Positions 58,890 through 64,000 of a DNA stretch of 64,000 bases are shown here, piece after piece; the stretch's first letter is position 1; every line of letters starts with the position of its first letter. The DNA is from Piper betle (taxonomy: Eukaryota; Streptophyta; Magnoliopsida; Piperales; Piperaceae). The DNA is taken from positions 1 to 64,000 of the forward strand of contig JAURVB010014117.1 of the NCBI GenBank assembly GCA_033002965.1. Reading direction: 5' to 3'. The notes under the pieces are model-generated. The model did no database searches. It saw nothing but the letters and a program-made list of their open reading frames with translations, and had not been told where the DNA came from. The position numbers were made by a program, and so were the translations under genes.

Positions 58890-59487
58890 GTGAGAAATGC
58901 AAGGGATGAAAGCTGTTGGGTTTGCGGAAGAGCAGCACGGAACCGCGCACACATGTACCTGCCGCATGTAATGTATAATTATGGTGTGTTAATGCTGTGT
59001 GAAAGATAATTAGGATATTTTGTCTTGATAAATTGCTTCTTATGAGACGAATGGATAAATGTGAATGAGTAGTGAGTTTGGAGTTAGGCTCGGCTCAGAT
59101 GAAAACAAATGAGAAAATGATGGGATGCTATGGTAGATTGTTATGTTTTATCGTATTTTGATAAAATATTTATGTACCTTTGTTGTGGACAGGTTGGCCC
59201 TTATTGCACTTCTAGGGAGATTCTATCCATTTTTTCGTAAAATTAATGAATATTTATTTAAATTTCTTGCTTGTTGCATGGCTTTGTTTTGCTCTCACGT
59301 CATGGCATGCATATAGGACCGCGTTAGAACCCAATTTTTCCCATTCATGCATTCATGGTTGCATCCCCATCTTAAGTCGCCGAGGGTAGATCCGGGTCGG
59401 CTTAACCGAAACAGCAGATTAGCGAACGATTTGGTCACCGGTGACATTTTCGGGTCGGTTACGAGTCAGCTGAAACGGGGTGTTACA
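56664..59487 (+). repeat. LTR 2 of the rearranged T element, 2.8 kb
   Basis: Full length, from 'tgtaaaacccatgac' to 'cggggtgttaca'. GC-rich pyrimidine block 57120-57660, AT-rich part, TATA-like site at 58307-58322, and a (TA)n expansion at 58833-58885 where sister LTRs have only 'ttatatatatg'. Confidence 0.9.
58833..58885. repeat. (TA)n microsatellite in LTR 2
   Basis: About 25 TA units; sister LTRs at 56323-56337 and 62625-62637 have four to five. Confidence 0.95.
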
Positions 59488-60166
59488 CTTTCACTTTTGG
59501 AAATTAATGAATGAGGTTGTAAGCAAAGGGTTCAGTCTATGTAATGATTTAAATTTAAAAAGACAACTTAAAAAACAAAAATTATTGGAAAAGAAAAATT
59601 GGGAGAATTTTGTAAACAATTTGGTAGAGAAATTTCTCCAATGTTTCCTCCTAAAGCTAAAAATATAAATAAAAAACCTTTATTAGAAAAAGAAATAAAC
59701 CCAAAGTAAAAAAAGGAAAATAAAGATAAAACAGTAATTAGAAAATCTAAAAGAAAATGCACTAAACCTAGTGGATCAAACCCTGTTGTATGCTAGGATT
59801 GGAGACAATTTGGACATATACGAAGCTAGTATAAATTACAAAAGAAAATTAAAGAGTTAAATATTCCTGATGAAGAAAAAGATAGCTTATATTCTTTACT
59901 TGAAGAATTAAGTGATACATCAGAATATGATGCTTTAGAAATAAATGAATCAAAATATGGGGGAAATACTTCTGAATCTATTTCTACTGATTGTGAATGT
60001 GATGAAAATTATAATACATGTAAAGCATTAAATAATTTAAGTATTAATATGATTACAGCCCAAGAATCACTTCTTCGTGATATGATAATATTCAAGATAA
60101 AGATCAGCAAAGGGCTTTAATTGAAAAGTAATAGCTTCTACTAGAAAAAGGAAATTAAAACCCAAA
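59488..60166 (+). pseudogene. Pararetrovirus coat-protein region, decayed
   Basis: Resumes the viral copy after the T element. Lysine-rich stretches (59560-59770) and a zinc-knuckle-like remnant near 59790-59835 ('FGHIRS') with in-frame stops are typical of the end of a Caulimoviridae coat protein. An acidic segment follows ('EELSDTSEYDALEINESKYG'). Frames change near 59640 and stops are frequent. Assignment rests on position and these features. Confidence 0.6.
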
Positions 60167-60448
60167 ATGGAAGTTAGCGTAAATCCTTCTTATTTTATGA
60201 ATGAAGTATCAAATAGAATGAAGAAAGAAAAGCCTGTAACTCTACAAGATCTTAGAAATGAAATCAATATATTAAAATCTGAAGTATCAAAATTAAGAAA
60301 ACGTATAGAAATTTTAGAATTATCAAATGGTACTAAAGATAATATTGATACAGAAGAAGAAGAAGAAGATTTAAAATTATTTAAAGATTCCGAGTTTCAA
60401 GTTGGTGAAACTTCACAAAACCAAGACTTTTTAAATGTAATAGAATAA
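60167..60448 (+). pseudogene. Pararetrovirus coiled-coil segment
   Basis: A 93-codon frame with a heptad-like stretch ('LRNEINILKSEVSKLRKRIE') and an acidic end ('DTEEEEEDLKLF'). It lies between coat and protease relics. Coiled-coil proteins occur near this position in several Caulimoviridae; the function here is inferred. Confidence 0.55.
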
Positions 60449-60590
60449 ACTATTTCTAGAAAATATGTATTAAGAATTAAAATAGTTTTAGACAAAGAAT
60501 TTACACTCGAGACATTGGCTTTAGTAGATACAAGAGCTGATAGAAATATAATTAGAGAATGATTAATTCCTGCCAGGATATTATAAAAAG
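60449..60590 (+). pseudogene. Pararetrovirus protease, N-terminal half
   Basis: 'ETLALVDTRADRNIIRE' matches the retroviral-type aspartic protease, but the active-site triad DTG reads DTR, and a stop and frameshift follow. A family T LTR piece then separates it from its second half at 63250. Confidence 0.75.
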
Positions 60591-63249
60591 AGTTTTAGGC
60601 GAATAACGCTTAGGATGCGTTAGATTATATTTAGGTGGGTTATTAGTTATAGAACATATCATTTGGATGTTGCTGTGTTTGTCTGATTTTACGGGATTTT
60701 TCCCATATTTTTCTAGATTTTTTTTAGAATTTATTGCGAACTAGTTATTATTTTGACTCGAGTAGGAATCGAGTCAATACTTATTTACGAGTTTGCCATT
60801 GAGGGTATTTTTCTCCTTCCCGACACCTACCCTCCCAAAACCCTCGCCACCTTGTGCTTGTCGCCGCCGCCGCCGCTATCGACGTCGCGCTGTCGCCGAT
60901 CAACGCCGCCCCGCTCCGCCGTGTCGTCGCCGTGCCGCCACGACCCACCCCGGCCACCGTCTCGCCGCCACGACGCCGGAATCGCCCCACAAGCCGCGAC
61001 GCCGTCCCTCGTCGATTCGCCGCCGTTCGGGCCGCGCCGCCGCCGCTGCGATCCCGACGACCACCCCCTCGTCGTCGCCGACATTTCCCCCATCATCCCG
61101 ACCGCCGTCGAGGCCGGCCGCAGCCCCGATCGGAGCACGCCGCCACCGCTGCTGACAGCCGTCGCAGCCCCGGCTGCTTTGTTTGACACCACCATCAGAC
61201 CAAGCTCGTCGAGCTGGTGCCGATAGACCCCCTGATTGCCCCGTCCCGAATCATCGCCGGAAAACCGCCGAAATCTCGCCGGAAAACTGCCAACACTCGC
61301 CGGAAAACCGCCGAAAAATTGGATTCGTGGGAAATTCGCCGGATCATCCGCCGAACGCACCCGGTCCAATATGATCGGACTTCGGACGCCGCTAGGTGCC
61401 GAATTCGAGTTTCGAGCCACGAAACGGAAACCCTAGCCGTCACCGATTTTCGACGACGCAAGGTATAATTTATTTTAACTTAATTATTTGAAAGTATTGA
61501 TTATTAGAATTGCATGCTAGGATTGGTGAATTGTGTGTTATAATAATATATATAAATGTAGATTTGATTAAGGATAAAATATGAAATTTGTTTGATTGAG
61601 TGGTGTTAAAAATGGAGGCTAAGAAACTAATTAGGGTAACTAGGTAATGATCATGATCTAATGCAAACTAGCCTAAGTAGACTTGCTAGAATTGATATAG
61701 GTTGATGTGTGTTGATTGATGCGTGATTGTGTTGATTGTGTGTGCATGCTATAGGATGTGTGTTTATCATGCGGGCGTTAGTTTTTAGCTTGATTGTGTA
61801 GGTACGGTGTAGGAGCTCGCCGCCTAGGCGCGTGGACCCGTTTGGAGCTTCTACCAGGTCCGTTTAGGACTCGTCTCTATTTTTTTACGCTACTCTATTG
61901 TGTATTTGATTTATCATGTGCAGGACGAGTTAAGTGGCGTTTTATCGGATCCCACTTAACTCGGGCCATTTAGCCAACAGTTTTTCGGATTAATAACCCT
62001 CGAGGATGAGATCCCTCGAGTTTGTTTTCGAACTTCAGATCCAGCTCACGATGCCTTCAGGCCTATTGTATAAATCCCAACCTAGACCTATATAATATGT
62101 ATAGTTTTCGCGTTTTCAGTGAGAGATTGAATGAGGGAAATCCGACTACCGTGCTACGCGAGCGGGCACGTGTGAGTCGATAGTGGGCTCTGGAATGGTG
62201 TGCGGGCCGTTTCATTCCCGAGGGATCCTGACAACTCCACCTTTGAGTTCCTCAAACCCGGAGAAGTGTGGAGGTTCACGGGTACTGCAATGCAGCGCAT
62301 GTCTAGACTTGTGGTTTCAAAGGGTACTAAAGGCGACTGCCTGAGAGTGCTCGGCCTTCGTGCTCAAGGCCAGGAGTAATATGGAAGGTGTAGAGGGCGA
62401 AAAGGAATGAGATTTGATGCGAAGAAGCGATAGAGAAATGGCCAAGGTATGAGAATGAGAAAGAAAGGGGGACGCTGTCGACCCGAGGGCGACGGCTCCC
62501 ATATGTGCCCTGATGAGAGTTCTTGAGGAAGTATATGGTTTTCATTCAACAGGAGAGTTTGCTCTCCTGTGCCAGATTGATATTAGTTATTTTCCGGGCC
62601 GGTAACACTCGTTACTGACGGTTTTTCTATATATATGTAGGTGAGGAATGCGAGCGATGAAAGCTGTCGGGACTGCGGAGGAGCAGCACGGAACCGCGCA
62701 CACATGTACCTGCCGCGTGTAACGTATAATGATGATGTGTTAATGCTATGTGAATGATAATTTAGATGTATTTGTTTGGATGAATTGCCTGTTATGAAAT
62801 GAACGGATAGATGTGAATGAGCAGGGAGCCTTGGGTTCAGCCTCGGCTTAGATGAAAACAAATGAGATAATAATGGAATGCCGCGGTAGATTGTTATGTT
62901 TTGTCGTATTTTGATAAAATATTTATATACCTTTGTTGTGGACAGGTTGGCCCTTATTGCACTTTTAGGGGAAACTCTGTCCGTTTTTACATAGTAGTAT
63001 ATATATTTTCTTTTGGTTTCTCATTTATTGTTTTGTCTTGTTTTTGCTTGTACATCATAGCATGCATGTAGGACCGCGTTAGAACCCAATTGTTCCCATT
63101 CATGTATTTCATGTTTGCATCTCCATCTTGAGACGCCGAGGGCAGATTCGAATCGGGCTTAACCGAACCAGTAGATTAGCGTAACGGTTCAGATCGCTCG
63201 GTGACATTTCCGGGTCGGTTCATGGGTGAGCCCAAAACGGGGTGTTACA
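60591..63249 (+). mobile_element. 5'-truncated solo LTR, family T
   Basis: Begins inside the LTR at 'agttttaggc' (about 220 bases of the usual start missing) and ends 'cggggtgttaca'. The viral frame resumes directly after it, with no target duplication; one 'a' is shared at the joint. Contains the GC-rich block (60790-61460), TATA-like site (62087-62102) and other LTR marks. Its 3' end keeps the 'agcagcacggaaccgcgcac' block that LTR 1 of the neighbouring element has lost. Confidence 0.85.
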
Positions 63250-64000
63250 CTAAACAAGCCTTATCTACAGCTAATGATCAAAGATTAAAGATTAAATATA
63301 AATTACCACATGCAGTAGTATGTATCAATGATACATGTTTATATTTAACATTTATTTTAGTTCAAGATTCCTGAACGGAAGTAATTTTAGGCAATCCTTT
63401 TACCATAATCATTGAACCTATCACTATAGATGATGTTGGAATTCATACTAGGTTTAAAGGTAAGGAGATTACTTTTAAGCTTGAATTCCTTATAAGGAAA
63501 ACATTAATCTCAAATCTAAAAGAAAGTTCATTTCAAAAAAGTAAACAAATAAATTTTATAAAAGATGAAGTTAGAAGTTTAACTCTTGAAAAGAAGCTAG
63601 AATCTGTAAAAATTCAATAGAAAATAAAACAAATTAAAACTTTATTTGAAAATGAACTTTGTAGTGAACTTCCTAGTGCATTTTGGGATAGAAAAAGACA
63701 TGAAGTTACTCTTCCTTATGAAAAGACCTTTCATGAATCACAAATACCAACAAAGGCTAGACCAATTCAAATGAGTAAAGAATTGGTACAATATTGTCAA
63801 CAAGAAATAACAACTTTCACTAGACAATAAATTAATTAGACCTAGTAAATCACCTTGGTCATGTTTTGCATTCTATGTATACAAAGCATCAAAAATAGAA
63901 AGAGGTGCTCTAAGATTGGTTATTAATTATAAAACTTTAAATAAGGTATTAAAATGGATTAGATATCCTATACCTAATAAAAAAGATTTTTTAAAAAGAT
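63250..64000 (+). pseudogene. Pararetrovirus protease end and reverse transcriptase start
   Basis: Continues the viral copy off the window. Protease C-terminal features ('TEVILGNPF') are followed by a linker, 'PTKARPIQMSKEL' and, after a frameshift near 63822, RT motifs 'LVINYKTLNKVLKWIRYPIP'. Stops occur at 63373, 63619 and elsewhere. Order movement protein, coat, protease, RT fits Caulimoviridae with one long polyprotein, such as petuvirus-like types; the genus is not assigned. Confidence 0.82.

Larger units (their letters stand above)
53602..59487 (+). mobile_element. Rearranged family T chromovirus in pararetrovirus DNA
   Basis: Flanked by a perfect 5-bp duplication 'ctttc' (53597-53601 and 59488-59492). 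Contains LTR 1 (53602 to about 56381, itself carrying a TRIM), a 280-base remnant of the internal region (chromodomain and PPT) and LTR 2 (56664-59487). Everything from the PBS to the integrase is gone. The two LTRs look nearly identical by eye over long stretches (for example 54640-55200 against 57690-58260), so the insertion or the last LTR exchange is recent compared with the element at 15688. Confidence 0.9.

Noticed and set aside
60827..61420. 197-codon minus-strand and overlapping plus-strand open frames
   Set aside because: They lie in the GC-rich block of an LTR, are open in several frames at once because of composition, and are not kept in sister LTRs.

Overview
The window is nuclear DNA of a flowering plant. 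The evidence is a 13-exon plant-type class II histone deacetylase gene, an intron-bearing relic of a plant J-domain/zinc-finger gene, several families of long LTR retrotransposons (chromodomain-bearing Ty3/gypsy), a short TRIM family, and fossil plant pararetrovirus (Caulimoviridae) DNA. The GC-rich 5' coding ends of the two host genes are reminiscent of monocots, but the species cannot be named from the sequence. No prokaryotic gene layout, CRISPR array, rRNA or tRNA gene was seen.

Layout. 1-33000 is almost wholly transposon-derived: nested LTRs of three families (A, about 1 kb in its shortest copy, ending 'gggtcgttaca'; T, 2.8 kb, Tekay/Del-like chromovirus; C, up to 4.1 kb), a chromovirus on the minus strand at 15688-25920 with two LTRs, PBS, PPT and decayed gag-PR-RT-RH-IN-chromodomain, and three TRIM loci, one a three-LTR tandem array (6506-7523). 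33451-35929 is an unprocessed pseudogene of a JJJ1/DNAJC21-type gene. 37680-49847 (minus) is an HDA5-like histone deacetylase whose catalytic part is intact; intron 6 (5.1 kb) hosts a gypsy gag relic, and exon 12 appears one base short. 50750-64000 is a fossil pararetrovirus locus: two minus-strand leader/PBS/movement-protein pieces, then a plus-strand copy that runs movement protein, coat region, coiled coil, protease and reverse transcriptase off the right edge. The plus-strand copy is cut by a rearranged T-family element (53602-59487, target duplication 'ctttc') and by two 5'-truncated LTR pieces.

The order of events can be read from nesting and target-site duplications: pararetrovirus first, then the T element into it, then a TRIM into the T LTR (duplication 'aaagg'). 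The only likely working host gene is the histone deacetylase. All other proteins are retroelement or viral relics with stops and frameshifts.
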